Source: an uncultured Desulfovibrio sp. (GTDB lineage Bacteria > Desulfobacterota > Desulfovibrionia > Desulfovibrionales > Desulfovibrionaceae). From it: 62,500 nucleotides of DNA. Below are positions 44,220 to 52,642 of this stretch, piece after piece. Below the pieces are notes generated by a model, which saw nothing but the letters and a program-made list of their open reading frames with translations, did no database searches and was not told where the DNA came from. Where the stretch lies: assembly GCF_902477725.1 (NCBI RefSeq), contig NZ_CABSIF010000009.1, forward strand, positions 1-62,500. The letters are read 5' to 3'. Position numbers and translations under genes: made by a program. Numbering within the stretch: position 1 is the first letter of the stretch; each line of letters opens with the position of its first letter.

Positions 44220-45245
44220 ATGACTGATTGCACCAACGATACATCCTTCAATAATCAGGCAGACAAACCCGCCCTGCGCGTGATTGTGAGCCTTGATGTG
44301 GAAGAAGAGGGGCTGTTTTCCGGCAATTATGCGGCGCAAGGCTGCGGGGTGCGCAATGTGGCCCTGCTGCGCAGGCTTGCCCCCTTCACCAGCGAGCTGG
44401 GCTTTCCGCTCACGCTGTTTTGCGCGCACACTGTTTTTGCCAATGCCGAAGCCTGTTCCCATCTGGCCTGGATGCGCGACCACTGCAATGCGGAGATCGC
44501 CGCGCACCTGCACCACTGGAGCACACCGCCGCTTGGGGACGCCACGGCGCAACCCGGCACGCAAAAACAGGGGCCGCCCACCCGCACAGACCGCCTGCCG
44601 CGCGAACTGCTGCGCCAGCGCCTGCGCACCCTGCTGGATGCCGGACGCGAATTTCAGGGCGCGGATCTGACCAGCTTCCGCATGGGACGCTGGGATCTCA
44701 AATCCACTGTGCGCCCCCTGCTGGCGGAGGAAGGCATCACCTTTGACAGTTCGGTCTGCCCCTTGCGCGTCTTCCATGACGGGCCGGATCATTTTCTTGC
44801 GCCCTCCGACCCGTACTGGCTTGAGGACGCCCCCGGCCTGCTGGAATCGCCGGTTACGCAGATTCCGCTTTCGCGCACACTTGCACGTCTGTGGCATGGG
44901 TGCGCCAAGGGCGCGGCCTGGGCCGATTCCTTTCATTTTTGGGGAGCGTTGAGCCCCAACCCGGTGTGGCACAGCGCCGCCGTGATGCGGGCGGCTACAC
45001 GCCTGCACATGGCACGCGGCGGGCGGGTTTTGAGCCTGTTTTGGCATTCGTCAGAAATGCTGCCCGGCGGCTCGCCCAATATCCCCGATCAAAAAGCAGC
45101 CGATGCCCTGTACAAAAAAATTCATGATTTTCTGGCGTGGCTGGCGCGCAATTACGCAGTGCGCGGACTCACCGCCGCCCAACTGCGAGAGCAGGCCCCC
45201 GGCCTTGATTTCGGCCCCCGCCCGGCAGGCAAGGGAGACTGGTGA
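44220..45245 (+). CDS. Polysaccharide-deacetylase-like (carbohydrate esterase 4 fold) protein
   Basis: A 341-residue NodB/CE4-like protein. The strand VIVSLDVEEEGLF supplies the first acidic residues, AAHLHHWSTPP the metal-type histidines, and FRMGRWDLKSTVRPLLAEEGITFDSS the conserved arginine and later barrel strands. A final FWHSSEMLPGG carries a histidine in the position of the family's catalytic base. No signal peptide, so it is cytoplasmic, as in deacetylases that act on lipid-linked or nucleotide sugars. The stop overlaps the ATG of the next gene by 4 bases. Confidence 0.82.
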   Translation: MTDCTNDTSFNNQADKPALRVIVSLDVEEEGLFSGNYAAQGCGVRNVALLRRLAPFTSELGFPLTLFCAHTVFANAEACSHLAWMRDHCNAEIAAHLHHWSTPPLGDATAQPGTQKQGPPTRTDRLPRELLRQRLRTLLDAGREFQGADLTSFRMGRWDLKSTVRPLLAEEGITFDSSVCPLRVFHDGPDHFLAPSDPYWLEDAPGLLESPVTQIPLSRTLARLWHGCAKGAAWADSFHFWGALSPNPVWHSAAVMRAATRLHMARGGRVLSLFWHSSEMLPGGSPNIPDQKAADALYKKIHDFLAWLARNYAVRGLTAAQLREQAPGLDFGPRPAGKGDW

Positions 45246-46012
45246 TGCAGCGCGTGGTCTTTGTGCTGCTGGATGGCCTTGCCGCCGCCACGGCCCGCCG
45301 CTGCATGAGCTACATGCAGTCGCTCACCGATGCGGGGCTGGCGCGCCATACGGAGTTGCAAGGCGAACTGCCGCCGCTCTCCCGCCCCATTTACGCCACA
45401 CTGCTCACAGGCTTGCGCCCGGCGCAAAGCGGCATTATGCATAATGATGATGCCCGGCTCTGCCCCGCGCCCACCATTTTCAGCCGCGCACAGGCCGCAG
45501 GCCTGACCACCGCCTCCGCTGCCTACCACTGGATGAGTGAACTGTGCAACATAGCCCCCTTTGAGCCGGGGCGTGACCGTATTACAGACGATGTGGCCCT
45601 GCCCATTGCCCACGGCCTGTTTTACTGCACGGATGCCTACCCGGACGATGAACTTTTTCACGATGCGGCCTGCCTGCGGCGGCACCATGAGCCTCATCTG
45701 CTGCTGGCGCACAGCATGGGCATCGACAACGCGGGCCATCTGCACGGCGCAAACAGCAAGGAATACCGGGATGCCGCCCGCAGGGCCGATGGGCTGCTGG
45801 CCCGCTGGCTGCCGGAATGGACGTCGGCAGGCTATGCGGTGCTGGTCACCAGCGATCACGGCATGGACGACGACGGCAACCATAACGACAACAGCGAAGC
45901 CACCCGCCGGGTTCCCCTGTGGCTGGTGGGCGAAGGGTTTAAAAACACCCCGCTGCCCACAGATCAAACGCAGATTGCGGGGCTTGTATGCCGTGCGCTC
46001 GGCATTGAATAA
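45242..46012 (+). CDS. Alkaline-phosphatase-fold phosphodiesterase/phosphatase
   Basis: A 256-residue protein of the type I phosphodiesterase/nucleotide pyrophosphatase fold. Metal and nucleophile positions can be read: FVLLDGLA, LPPLSRPIYATLLTG (nucleophile serine or threonine), SMGIDNAGHLHG, and SDHGMDDDGNHN. It is translationally coupled to the deacetylase-like gene (ATGA overlap) and is probably cytoplasmic. It could remove a phosphate or a phosphodiester-linked group from the same lipid or sugar intermediate (inference). Confidence 0.82.
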   Translation: MMQRVVFVLLDGLAAATARRCMSYMQSLTDAGLARHTELQGELPPLSRPIYATLLTGLRPAQSGIMHNDDARLCPAPTIFSRAQAAGLTTASAAYHWMSELCNIAPFEPGRDRITDDVALPIAHGLFYCTDAYPDDELFHDAACLRRHHEPHLLLAHSMGIDNAGHLHGANSKEYRDAARRADGLLARWLPEWTSAGYAVLVTSDHGMDDDGNHNDNSEATRRVPLWLVGEGFKNTPLPTDQTQIAGLVCRALGIE

Positions 46013-46034
46013 CCCCCTGCACCTCCCAAATATC

Positions 46035-46904
46035 ATGCGGCAGAACATGTTTAACGGCTATGTATGGATTTTGCTGGCGGCCCTGCTGTGGTCGCTGCTG
46101 GGCGTTGTTTCCAAGTTTTGCCAGCATGCGGGCGTATTGCCGCTTGAAACGGCCTTTTGGCGGGCGGCCATAGGCTGCGCTTTTTTCCTGGCGCATGCCG
46201 CTTTGACCGGGGGCCTGCGCATTCCCTTGCGCCATGCCCTGACATTTATGCTCTTTGGCGCATGGGGCGTTGGGGTATTTTTCGGGGCCATGCAAATGGC
46301 CATCAAGCTCAGCGGCGGCGCGACCGCCGTGGTGCTGCTGTATACGGCCCCGGTGTGGGTGGCTGTTTTTTCGCGCTTTCTATTTGGCGAGCACATAACA
46401 CGGCGTAAGGCGCTGGCCGTGCTTATTGCCCTTTCCGGCACGGCGCTGGTCTGCTTTTCCGGCGGCAGCCTGCCGGGCGAGACCTCCCTTGAGGGCATTG
46501 GGTTTGGCCTGCTCTCCGGCCTGTGCTACGCCACGCACTATCCCTTTTACCGCTGGTGGCAACGCCGCTATTCCACAGCCAGCATTTATGGTTTCATGCT
46601 GCTGGGCGGCGTGGTGGCTCTTGGCATCAGCGGCCCGGTACATGTGGATCACGCCCCCGGCACATGGGGCTGGCTGTTCGCCCTGGGGCTGCTCACCTGC
46701 TACATGGCCTACATCTGCTACGGGCAGGGGCTGAAACGCATCAGCCTTGTACGGGCCGCCGTTACCTGCCATCTGGAGCCTGTACTCGGCACTCTTTGGG
46801 TCTGGTTGTTCTGGAACGAAAGTTTCAACGCGTCCGGCTGGTTGGGCGGCGCGCTGGTTCTCAGTGCAGTATTCCTGCTGACCACGGACAAAACCAGCGA
46901 ATAG
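46035..46904 (+). CDS. EamA/DMT-family transporter
   Basis: About 289 residues with ten hydrophobic helices in two EamA repeats. Examples are WILLAALLWSLLGVVSKF at the N-terminus and LEPVLGTLWVWLFWNE in the second repeat. The ATG at 46035 or 46047 is chosen; a longer upstream frame overlaps the phosphatase gene completely and is spurious. Family members export or flip small molecules, and some, such as ArnE/F-type proteins, flip lipid-linked sugars, which would suit the two genes in front. Confidence 0.88.
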   Translation: MRQNMFNGYVWILLAALLWSLLGVVSKFCQHAGVLPLETAFWRAAIGCAFFLAHAALTGGLRIPLRHALTFMLFGAWGVGVFFGAMQMAIKLSGGATAVVLLYTAPVWVAVFSRFLFGEHITRRKALAVLIALSGTALVCFSGGSLPGETSLEGIGFGLLSGLCYATHYPFYRWWQRRYSTASIYGFMLLGGVVALGISGPVHVDHAPGTWGWLFALGLLTCYMAYICYGQGLKRISLVRAAVTCHLEPVLGTLWVWLFWNESFNASGWLGGALVLSAVFLLTTDKTSE

Positions 46905-46998
46905 TGCTAATGGCTGGATGATAGTAAGTTACAACCTGAAAGTACCCCCACGAATACACTCCATTGCGCCAAATAAAACCCGCTCCACCAAAGACAAA

Positions 46999-47058
46999 CC
47001 CCATCAGACTTTCAAAGATGCAGCGTACGGACTGCCGTGCTTTGTTTGCCTGATGGGG
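46999..47058. repeat. Orphan IS-end-like inverted repeat
   Basis: CCCCATCAG (46999-47007) and CTGATGGGG (47050-47058) form an inverted pair 42 bases apart. The right part, TGCTTTGTTTGCCTGATGGGG, matches 26214-26234 (TGCTTTGTCTACCTGATGGGG), the outer end of the second IS3-type remnant, at all but two positions. It looks like a solo transposon end or a tiny non-autonomous copy after the EamA gene. Confidence 0.55.
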
Positions 47059-47098
47059 TATATTTATCGGGCTGATCTTGCCCTGACAGACCGAAGCG

Positions 47099-47527
47099 TT
47101 ATCGCTGGCCGATCACATCCAGAAATACCAGCGGTGCGTTGCCGCTGCATTTGAGCGCATGGGTATCGCCAGGACGGGCGATGGTGATGTCGCCGCCTTT
47201 CACCGGGGTTTCCTTGCCCGCGCTGTCGGTGAACACGCCCTCGCCGGAAACGATAATATAGGCGTCTTCATTGTTTTCATGTTTGTGCATGCCGATGGAA
47301 GCGCCCGGTTGCAGGGTCATCCAGCCGATTTCCTTGATGACCATGTCTTTGGAGGCATCATTGCGGGTAAAGCCGAACTGACCGAACAGGGTTCCCTGGC
47401 CACCCGCCACCTTATCGCGGTTCCAGGTTTTCAAGGAATCCTTGGGGTAGAGCTGCGGTTCGCCCGCAAGAGCCGTTCCGGCAAACACCAGAGAACACAG
47501 CGCTGCGGCAAAAAGCATCTTTTTCAT
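47099..47527 (-). CDS. Secreted cupin-domain protein
   Basis: A 142-residue protein with a signal peptide (MKKMLFAAALCSLVFAGTALA, cut after about 21) and a single cupin barrel. Metal-binding positions are visible in GMHKHENNEDAYIIVSGEG and PGDTHALKC, matching cupin motifs 1 and 2. The ATG at 47527 begins the signal peptide, so the longer frame to 47566 is not used. It is periplasmic and the ligand is unknown. It is divergent from trpS. Confidence 0.9.
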   Translation of the reverse strand: MKKMLFAAALCSLVFAGTALAGEPQLYPKDSLKTWNRDKVAGGQGTLFGQFGFTRNDASKDMVIKEIGWMTLQPGASIGMHKHENNEDAYIIVSGEGVFTDSAGKETPVKGGDITIARPGDTHALKCSGNAPLVFLDVIGQR

Positions 47528-47889
47528 GATCACACTCCCGTTACATGAACACTCGCCATAATACAATATAATACCCTGAAATCACATTGGAACAATGAAC
47601 GCCGACACACAGGTGGCAATCTGTGGCTGACGGCCTGAACATACGCCCATGCCCCACCCCTCGCAAGTGAATTATTTCCCAATCAAAAGGCCGAAGTCTC
47701 GTCTCAACCGGCCTTGCCCCTTGTGGCCTGCGCATGCTTAGTGTATAGGCAAAAGCCTACGCCCTGCCGAATGTGCAAACATTGCGGCACGGTTGCATAT
47801 TTATGGAGCAAGCCCGCTCCGTACTACAAAAAATTCACGCATGGAGGCTGCGTTCCTGATGCCCTTGCCCTGGGCATACGCAGAACATT
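47528..47889. promoter_or_regulatory. Divergent intergenic region with hairpins ahead of trpS
   Basis: No gene. AAGGCCG (47687-47693) pairs with CGGCCTT (47709-47715). A second hairpin ends eight bases before the trpS start: GCGT (47850) with ACGC (47881) and ATGCCC (47859-47864) with GGGCAT (47872-47877). trpS has no visible Shine-Dalgarno sequence and this hairpin covers the place where it would be. Confidence 0.5.
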
Positions 47890-48957
47890 ATGAGCAATAT
47901 CATTCTGACCGGGGATCGCCCCACGGGTAAGTTGCACATCGGACACTTCGCCGGATCGCTCAAGCAGCGCGTTTTGCTGCAAAATTCTGGCAAATTTGAT
48001 GAAATCTACATCATGCTGGCCGATGCCCAGGCTCTGACCGACAATGCCGACAATCCTGAAAAAGTGCGCAACAACATTCTTGAAGTGGCGTTGGACTACC
48101 TTGCCTGCGGCATTGACCCGGAAAAATCCTCCATCTTCATTCAGTCCCAGTTGCCACAGCTTTATGAGCTGAGCTTCCATTATATGAACCTTGTCACCGT
48201 GTCGCGCTTGCAGCGCAACCCAACGGTCAAGGCAGAGATTGCCCAGAAAAATTTTGAGCAGAGCATTCCCGTGGGATTCTTCACCTACCCCATCAGCCAG
48301 GCGGCAGACATCACGGCTTTTGAAGCCACCGCCGTGCCGGTAGGTGAGGACCAGAAGCCCATGCTTGAACAGACTGTGGAAATCGTGCGCAAGTTCAACA
48401 GCACCTACGGCGAAACCCTGGTGGAACCGCAGATACTGCTGGAACAGAACGCCGCCTGCCTGCGCCTGCCCGGCATTGACGGCAAGGCCAAGATGAGCAA
48501 ATCCATCGGCAACTGCATCTATCTGAGTGATTCCGAAAAGGAAGTTCACGACAAGATTTTCAGCATGTTCACCGACCCCGGGCACCTCAAGGCTTCCGAC
48601 CCCGGCAAGATTGAGGGCAATACCGTGTTCACCTATCTGGACGCATTTGCCGTGCCGGAAGACTTTGCCAAGTTCAATTCGCCCTACCCCAACCTGGACG
48701 AAATGAAGGCCCACTACCAGCGCGGCGGTCTTGGCGACGTGGCGGTAAAAAAGTTCCTCAACGAGGTCATGCAGCAGATCCTCAGCCCCATCCGCACCCG
48801 CAGGCAGCAATACGAACAGGACATTCCTTTCGTCATTGACGTGCTCAAGAAAGGTACGGAAAAGGCTTATGGCAAGGCCGCAAAAACCCTTGAAAAGGTT
48901 CGCCGGGCCATGAAGCTGAACCATTTTGAAGCGGGCCTCAAGCTGCAATCCAAGTAA
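47890..48957 (+). CDS. trpS: Tryptophanyl-tRNA synthetase
   Basis: A 355-residue class I synthetase that charges tRNA-Trp. Signature HIGH is KLHIGHF near residue 17 and KMSKS is AKMSKSIGN near residue 202. The start ILTGDRPTGKLH is typical of the TrpRS group with GDRPTGxLHxGH. Length is standard. There is no clear ribosome binding site, and a hairpin lies directly upstream. A strong terminator follows at 49016-49053, so it is monocistronic. Confidence 0.96.
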   Translation: MSNIILTGDRPTGKLHIGHFAGSLKQRVLLQNSGKFDEIYIMLADAQALTDNADNPEKVRNNILEVALDYLACGIDPEKSSIFIQSQLPQLYELSFHYMNLVTVSRLQRNPTVKAEIAQKNFEQSIPVGFFTYPISQAADITAFEATAVPVGEDQKPMLEQTVEIVRKFNSTYGETLVEPQILLEQNAACLRLPGIDGKAKMSKSIGNCIYLSDSEKEVHDKIFSMFTDPGHLKASDPGKIEGNTVFTYLDAFAVPEDFAKFNSPYPNLDEMKAHYQRGGLGDVAVKKFLNEVMQQILSPIRTRRQQYEQDIPFVIDVLKKGTEKAYGKAAKTLEKVRRAMKLNHFEAGLKLQSK

Positions 48958-49015
48958 ACAGCCCACTCAGGCGGGTTGCCCGAAGCGCAGATAATTGCGC
49001 CGTACCATACCAGCC

Positions 49016-49053
49016 ATCCCCGGCAGTGCCAGCAGGCAGTGCCGGGGATTTTT
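49016..49053 (+). terminator. Terminator after trpS
   Basis: Ten-base arms ATCCCCGGCA (49016-49025) and TGCCGGGGAT (49040-49049) are followed by a T-run. Confidence 0.92.
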
Positions 49054-49095
49054 GTTTTTTCTGCGGTGCGCTGCTCATGACAGGCTTGACATTAG

Positions 49096-49107
49096 TTCTA
49101 TATCGAA
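49096..49107. promoter_or_regulatory. Probable MarR operator ahead of the marR-like gene
   Basis: TTCTATATCGAA, an imperfect palindrome, lies 13 bases before the regulator's ATG. The exact reverse complement, TTCGATATAGAA, occurs at 49618-49629 before the next gene. Confidence 0.75.
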
Positions 49108-49120
49108 ATAAATTTTCCCC

Positions 49121-49561
49121 ATGAAGACCGATCATATTGTTGCCCTCATAGGCCGGGTGCGCGAGCAAGCCAACAACCTTATAGTTGCCGAACTTGAAAA
49201 GCGCGGGCACGGCGGCATGGCCCCCTCTCACGGCGCCATTTTGCAGGCCCTTTTTACACGCGGCCCCATGCATATGAGCGCGCTTGCCGAGGCAATAGGC
49301 AAACAAAAAAACACTGTGACTACACTGGTCGGCAAACTGGAGCAGACGGGCTACGTAACCAAATCTCCCTCGCAGGAAGATTCGCGGGTTATGCTGGTTT
49401 CCCTTTCCGGCAAAGCGCTTGCTGCAAAGACTGATTTTGACGCCATTTCCCAGACTCTGCTTGATGCCGTGTGGGGCGACATGCCCCAAGCCGACAGGGA
49501 AACCCTTGTTGCCGGGCTGGAAAGAGTGCTGCGCAACATCAGCCTGAAAACCATATTCTGA
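49121..49561 (+). CDS. MarR-family transcriptional regulator
   Basis: A 146-residue winged-helix regulator. The recognition helix region is MSALAEAIGKQKNTVTTLVGKLEQTGYV and the wing is KSPSQEDSRVMLVSLSGKG-like, the usual MarR DxR motif being EDSRV. It is followed after 84 bases by a flavin-binding-type gene, and both genes carry the same 12-bp operator, so it probably represses itself and that neighbour until an aromatic or oxidising signal releases it. The inducer is unknown. Confidence 0.93.
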   Translation: MKTDHIVALIGRVREQANNLIVAELEKRGHGGMAPSHGAILQALFTRGPMHMSALAEAIGKQKNTVTTLVGKLEQTGYVTKSPSQEDSRVMLVSLSGKALAAKTDFDAISQTLLDAVWGDMPQADRETLVAGLERVLRNISLKTIF

Positions 49562-49617
49562 TACCCGCAAAAGCATCCAACGCACAGTGCTATGGATGTT
49601 TTTTTGTGAAACAATAG

Positions 49618-49629
49618 TTCGATATAGAA
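49618..49629. promoter_or_regulatory. Second copy of the MarR operator
   Basis: TTCGATATAGAA is the exact reverse complement of the site at 49096-49107. It sits 16 bases before the ATG at 49646, just upstream of the AAGGAG ribosome binding site, where bound repressor would block transcription. Confidence 0.75.
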
Positions 49630-49645
49630 CAAAAAGGAGCTCATC

Positions 49646-50047
49646 ATGCAAAAAGTAATCGATTTTCTTGCAGCCAACACCACGGTTTTTCTTGCCACTT
49701 CTGACTCCGGCGCGGCCCGCGTGCGGCCCTTTCAGTTTCAGTTTGCGGAAAATGGCCGCCTGTGGTTCTGCACCGCGCGCTCAAAAGAAACCTTTGCTCA
49801 GTTGCAGAGCGACCCCCGGCTGGAGTTTGCCTGCATGTCGCCCAAGATGGAAACCCTGCGCGTAAAAGGGCAGGCCAATCTGGACGATGACATGGCAATC
49901 AAGCGGCGCATCATTGAAAACAACGGCCTTGTGCGTTCCATCTACGGCTCCGCCGAAAAACCCCATTTTACGGTTTTCAGCGTTGATCACGGCACGGCCT
50001 TCATGTTTGATTTCAGCGGCAACCCGCCTCAGTCTTTCAGCTTCTAG
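49646..50047 (+). CDS. Pyridoxamine-5'-phosphate-oxidase-like FMN-binding protein
   Basis: A 133-residue split-barrel protein. The start KVIDFLAANTTVFLATSDSG and the following ARVRPFQFQF and LWFCTARSKETF are typical of small PNPOx-fold proteins that bind FMN or F420. Such proteins reduce quinones, haem or other acceptors, or bind flavin for protection; the substrate is unknown. AAGGAG lies directly ahead, and the operator upstream ties it to the MarR-type regulator. Confidence 0.9.
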   Translation: MQKVIDFLAANTTVFLATSDSGAARVRPFQFQFAENGRLWFCTARSKETFAQLQSDPRLEFACMSPKMETLRVKGQANLDDDMAIKRRIIENNGLVRSIYGSAEKPHFTVFSVDHGTAFMFDFSGNPPQSFSF

Positions 50048-50244
50048 AACGATAAACCGTACCTTCAGCCTCGCATGTCACGCAAATCTACGCTCAGTGG
50101 CTGCATGAGTGGCTGAAGGTGCGGCCTCCCGGCAGTAGTCATGCCCTGCCCCATCAGTACATCGGTTGCTTCGGATCGGCATGCGGGGGTATACAGAGAT
50201 TGCGGGCAAAGGCGCAGTGACTTTTACGCCTTCGGGGGGTTCAG

Positions 50245-50883
50245 ATGTATACTTTTGACCTGCTGTGCTTCTGTATTTCTGTGGCTCTGTACGCCGCATA
50301 CAATCTCTATATCCGTTTCAGGGAATCATCCAATCCCGGCTACACAATCCACGGCATATCGCGGACGGCAAGGGTTCAGTGGGTGGCGTCCATTCTTGAA
50401 AAAAAGAATGGCATTCTTGCCGTGCAAACTCTGCGCAACGCCACCATGGCCTCAACCTTCATGGCCTCAACAAGCGTTTTGCTGGCTGTGGGCGTGCTCT
50501 CCCTTACAGGCAATGGGGAAAATGTCAGGCATACATGGCACGCGCTGAACTTTTTTGGTTCTGTGGAGCCGGGCATGTTTGCCTTCAAGATTCTTGCCCT
50601 TTTGCTGAATTTTTTTCTGGCTTTTTTTTGCTTTGCCTCCTCTCTCAGGCTCTACACGCATGTGGCCTTTATGCTGGGCGCGGAAGCCGGGCAGAAAAAT
50701 TCTGACCAGCTTGGCAGCATGGCAGAAAAATACCTGAATATGGGTGCAAACCATTTTTATTTGGGAATGCGCGCCTTCTATTTCACCGTGCCGCTGGTTT
50801 TCTGGATTTTTGGCGCGCAGTTCATGATTTTTGGCACTGTCTTTTTGATCAGCATTATTTTTGTTCTTGATAAAACGCCATAA
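50245..50883 (+). CDS. DUF599-family membrane protein
   Basis: A 212-residue integral membrane protein with about four helices: residues 5-22, 70-92, 110-135 and 175-208. It matches the DUF599 family, including the loop RTARVQWVASILEKKNGILAVQTLRN after the first helix. No function is established for the family. GGGGGG lies 6-11 bases before the ATG. The gene stands alone before an AT-rich gap. Confidence 0.85.
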   Translation: MYTFDLLCFCISVALYAAYNLYIRFRESSNPGYTIHGISRTARVQWVASILEKKNGILAVQTLRNATMASTFMASTSVLLAVGVLSLTGNGENVRHTWHALNFFGSVEPGMFAFKILALLLNFFLAFFCFASSLRLYTHVAFMLGAEAGQKNSDQLGSMAEKYLNMGANHFYLGMRAFYFTVPLVFWIFGAQFMIFGTVFLISIIFVLDKTP

Positions 50884-51338
50884 TACAAATCGAATCAGAT
50901 ATAATCTTGAAATATTTTACACTGATACCCTTGGTAATATCGTAAAAAAATTCTGCATTTAAGCACCACCTAACGCATATACATGCATATTACGTTTAAT
51001 TTTTTATAAATACCACCATATAAATAAAACACACTGATGAAAATAACAGTCCATACGAGAATATTATCCAGTTTTCACAACACACTTCTACCTTCATTGT
51101 TGCAGAATAGCGTATTTTTCTATCTAATATGAACGACTTTTGTAAGCATAATTAACGGCGTACTCACCATTTTCATCACTAGCATGCAGTTTTTATATGC
51201 AGTTTATTTAGGTATGCGCATTGTTTTAACCTTGACGCAAGTCAGATAGAATTGACGGCTTAGTAGGCAAGAGGTACTTTATTCTTGTCAAAGAATGTTT
51301 GTAATCAAATGAAAAAGTCAACCATGGGAGGGAAAGGC
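50884..51338. other. AT-rich intergenic region
   Basis: About 450 AT-rich bases without a credible gene, presumably holding the promoter of the lipoprotein-SYLF pair near 51200-51300. Its composition is closer to the island than to neighbouring genes. Confidence 0.5.
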
Positions 51339-51947
51339 ATGAAGATTGTATTTTCTGGATTGGTGCTAGGACTTATGACTATATGTTTGGTGGCTTGCAG
51401 CAAAAACGCCCCTCAACCTTCTGCCCAGCCAAATGAAACGCTGGTGATGAGCTCTGAGATTGAGAGCACGGTGGCAAAGGTTGAAGCTGTTGATCTGAAA
51501 GCGCGCAAGGTAACCTTGAGCAGCCTTCAGGGTGATTTGTTTATTATTCATGTGAGCAAGGAAGCCGTTAATCTGCGGCGCGTAAAGAAAGGAGATATGG
51601 TCGATATTTCCTACGGGCGTGAACTGACAGTGTGGTTGGCGGAACCTGGTTCTGTGGCTGACGAACAGGCTACTGCTGTTGTCAGGGCCAAACCCGGATC
51701 CCAACCGCAAGGCATGGGAGTAAGAGAATCGAACTTTACCGCCAAGATACTTGCCATGGATAAAGTCAACGAGCTGGCCAAGCTTGAACTCGCCAACGGT
51801 TCTGTGGTGGTGGTCAAGGTGCAAAATCCAGAGAACCTCAAAAAACTTAAGGCCGGGGATACGCTGGGCATAAGTTATCTTGAGGTTGTTGATATCGCCG
51901 TACGGAAGAGCCCTAAGCAGAGCTCCAAGCAGGGTTCCAAACGTTGA
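51339..51947 (+). CDS. Lipoprotein of unknown function
   Basis: A 202-residue protein with a lipoprotein signal (VLGLMTICLVACSKN, lipidated Cys about residue 19). The mature part contains two similar beta-rich segments. Each pairs a phrase like TVAKVEAVDLKARKVTLSSL with GDMVDISYGREL; the second copy reads TAKILAMDKVNELAKLEL with GDTLGISYLEVV. It therefore looks like a duplicated small domain. The ATG at 51339 is chosen because GGGAGGGAAAGG precedes it. It is followed by the SYLF gene after 49 bases; the pair is likely one envelope unit. Confidence 0.8.
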   Translation: MKIVFSGLVLGLMTICLVACSKNAPQPSAQPNETLVMSSEIESTVAKVEAVDLKARKVTLSSLQGDLFIIHVSKEAVNLRRVKKGDMVDISYGRELTVWLAEPGSVADEQATAVVRAKPGSQPQGMGVRESNFTAKILAMDKVNELAKLELANGSVVVVKVQNPENLKKLKAGDTLGISYLEVVDIAVRKSPKQSSKQGSKR

Positions 51948-51996
51948 TTCTATAAGCCTGGTGTATTCAAGGGTCATATTAATGAGGGAATGGTCA

Positions 51997-52563
51997 ATGA
52001 ACGGGAAAATTCTTCGGCGTTTGATGATCTTCTTAACCCTGCTTGCACTCATGGTCGTTGCACTTCCAGCGCCCTCCGTGGCCGACAGCGCGGCATCAAT
52101 CAATTATGATGTTACTGCTGCGTTAAACCAGTTATACGCTTCAAGCCCGGCGGCAAAAAAAATGGGAAGCGCGGCCAAGGGAATCCTTGTCTTTCCCAAC
52201 ATAGTCAAGGGCGGCCTTATCATTGGCGGTCAATTCGGCGAAGGCGCCCTGCGGGTTGGAGGCAAAACCAAGGGCTTCTATCGTAGCGTTGCAGCATCCT
52301 ACGGGCTGCAGGCCGGTATACAGAAGTTTGGCTATGCTCTGTTTTTTCTTTCGGATGATGACCTGAAGTATCTGAAAAGCAGTGGAGGATGGGAGATAGG
52401 TGTCGGCCCCAGCGTGGTGGTTGTGGATGAGGGTATGGCCAGATCGTTTACCACTACCACGGCTCGCTCTGGAGTGTACGCATTTTTCTTCAACCAGAAG
52501 GGGCTGATGGCTGGCTTGGGTATTCAGGGTAGCAAAATAACTGAAATACATCCGGGCAAGTAG
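51997..52563 (+). CDS. SYLF-domain (YSC84-like) lipid-binding protein, exported
   Basis: A 188-residue protein with an N-terminal signal (about 1-30, ending ALPAPSVADS) and a SYLF domain. Visible family pieces are AKKMGSAAKGILVFPNIVKGGLIIGGQFGEGAL, quoted here only in part as GILVFPNIVKGGLIIGG, and GIQKFGYALFFLSDDDLKYL. SYLF proteins bind phosphoinositide-type or other lipids in eukaryotes; in bacteria they are periplasmic or outer-membrane associated with unclear roles. The ATG at 51997 with GGGAA ahead begins the signal. The gene ends in a strong terminator. Confidence 0.88.
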   Translation: MNGKILRRLMIFLTLLALMVVALPAPSVADSAASINYDVTAALNQLYASSPAAKKMGSAAKGILVFPNIVKGGLIIGGQFGEGALRVGGKTKGFYRSVAASYGLQAGIQKFGYALFFLSDDDLKYLKSSGGWEIGVGPSVVVVDEGMARSFTTTTARSGVYAFFFNQKGLMAGLGIQGSKITEIHPGK

Positions 52564-52603
52564 CCTCTGTTTTTCACATACTCTTCAGCCTGTTGAAATG
52601 CAT

Positions 52604-52642
52604 AAACGGCGGCTTACGGTTCAAGGTAGGCCGCCGTTTTTC
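52604..52642 (+). terminator. Terminator after the SYLF gene
   Basis: AAACGGCGGC (52604-52613) pairs with GCCGCCGTTT (52630-52639) and runs into T residues. Confidence 0.92.

Noticed and set aside
43917..45047. 376-codon minus-strand frame opposite the deacetylase-like gene
   Set aside because: Antisense to a coupled gene pair with recognisable families.
45561..46034. Upstream extension of the EamA transporter frame
   Set aside because: It would overlap most of the phosphatase gene and the extra residues are Arg/Cys/Trp-rich with no membrane pattern.
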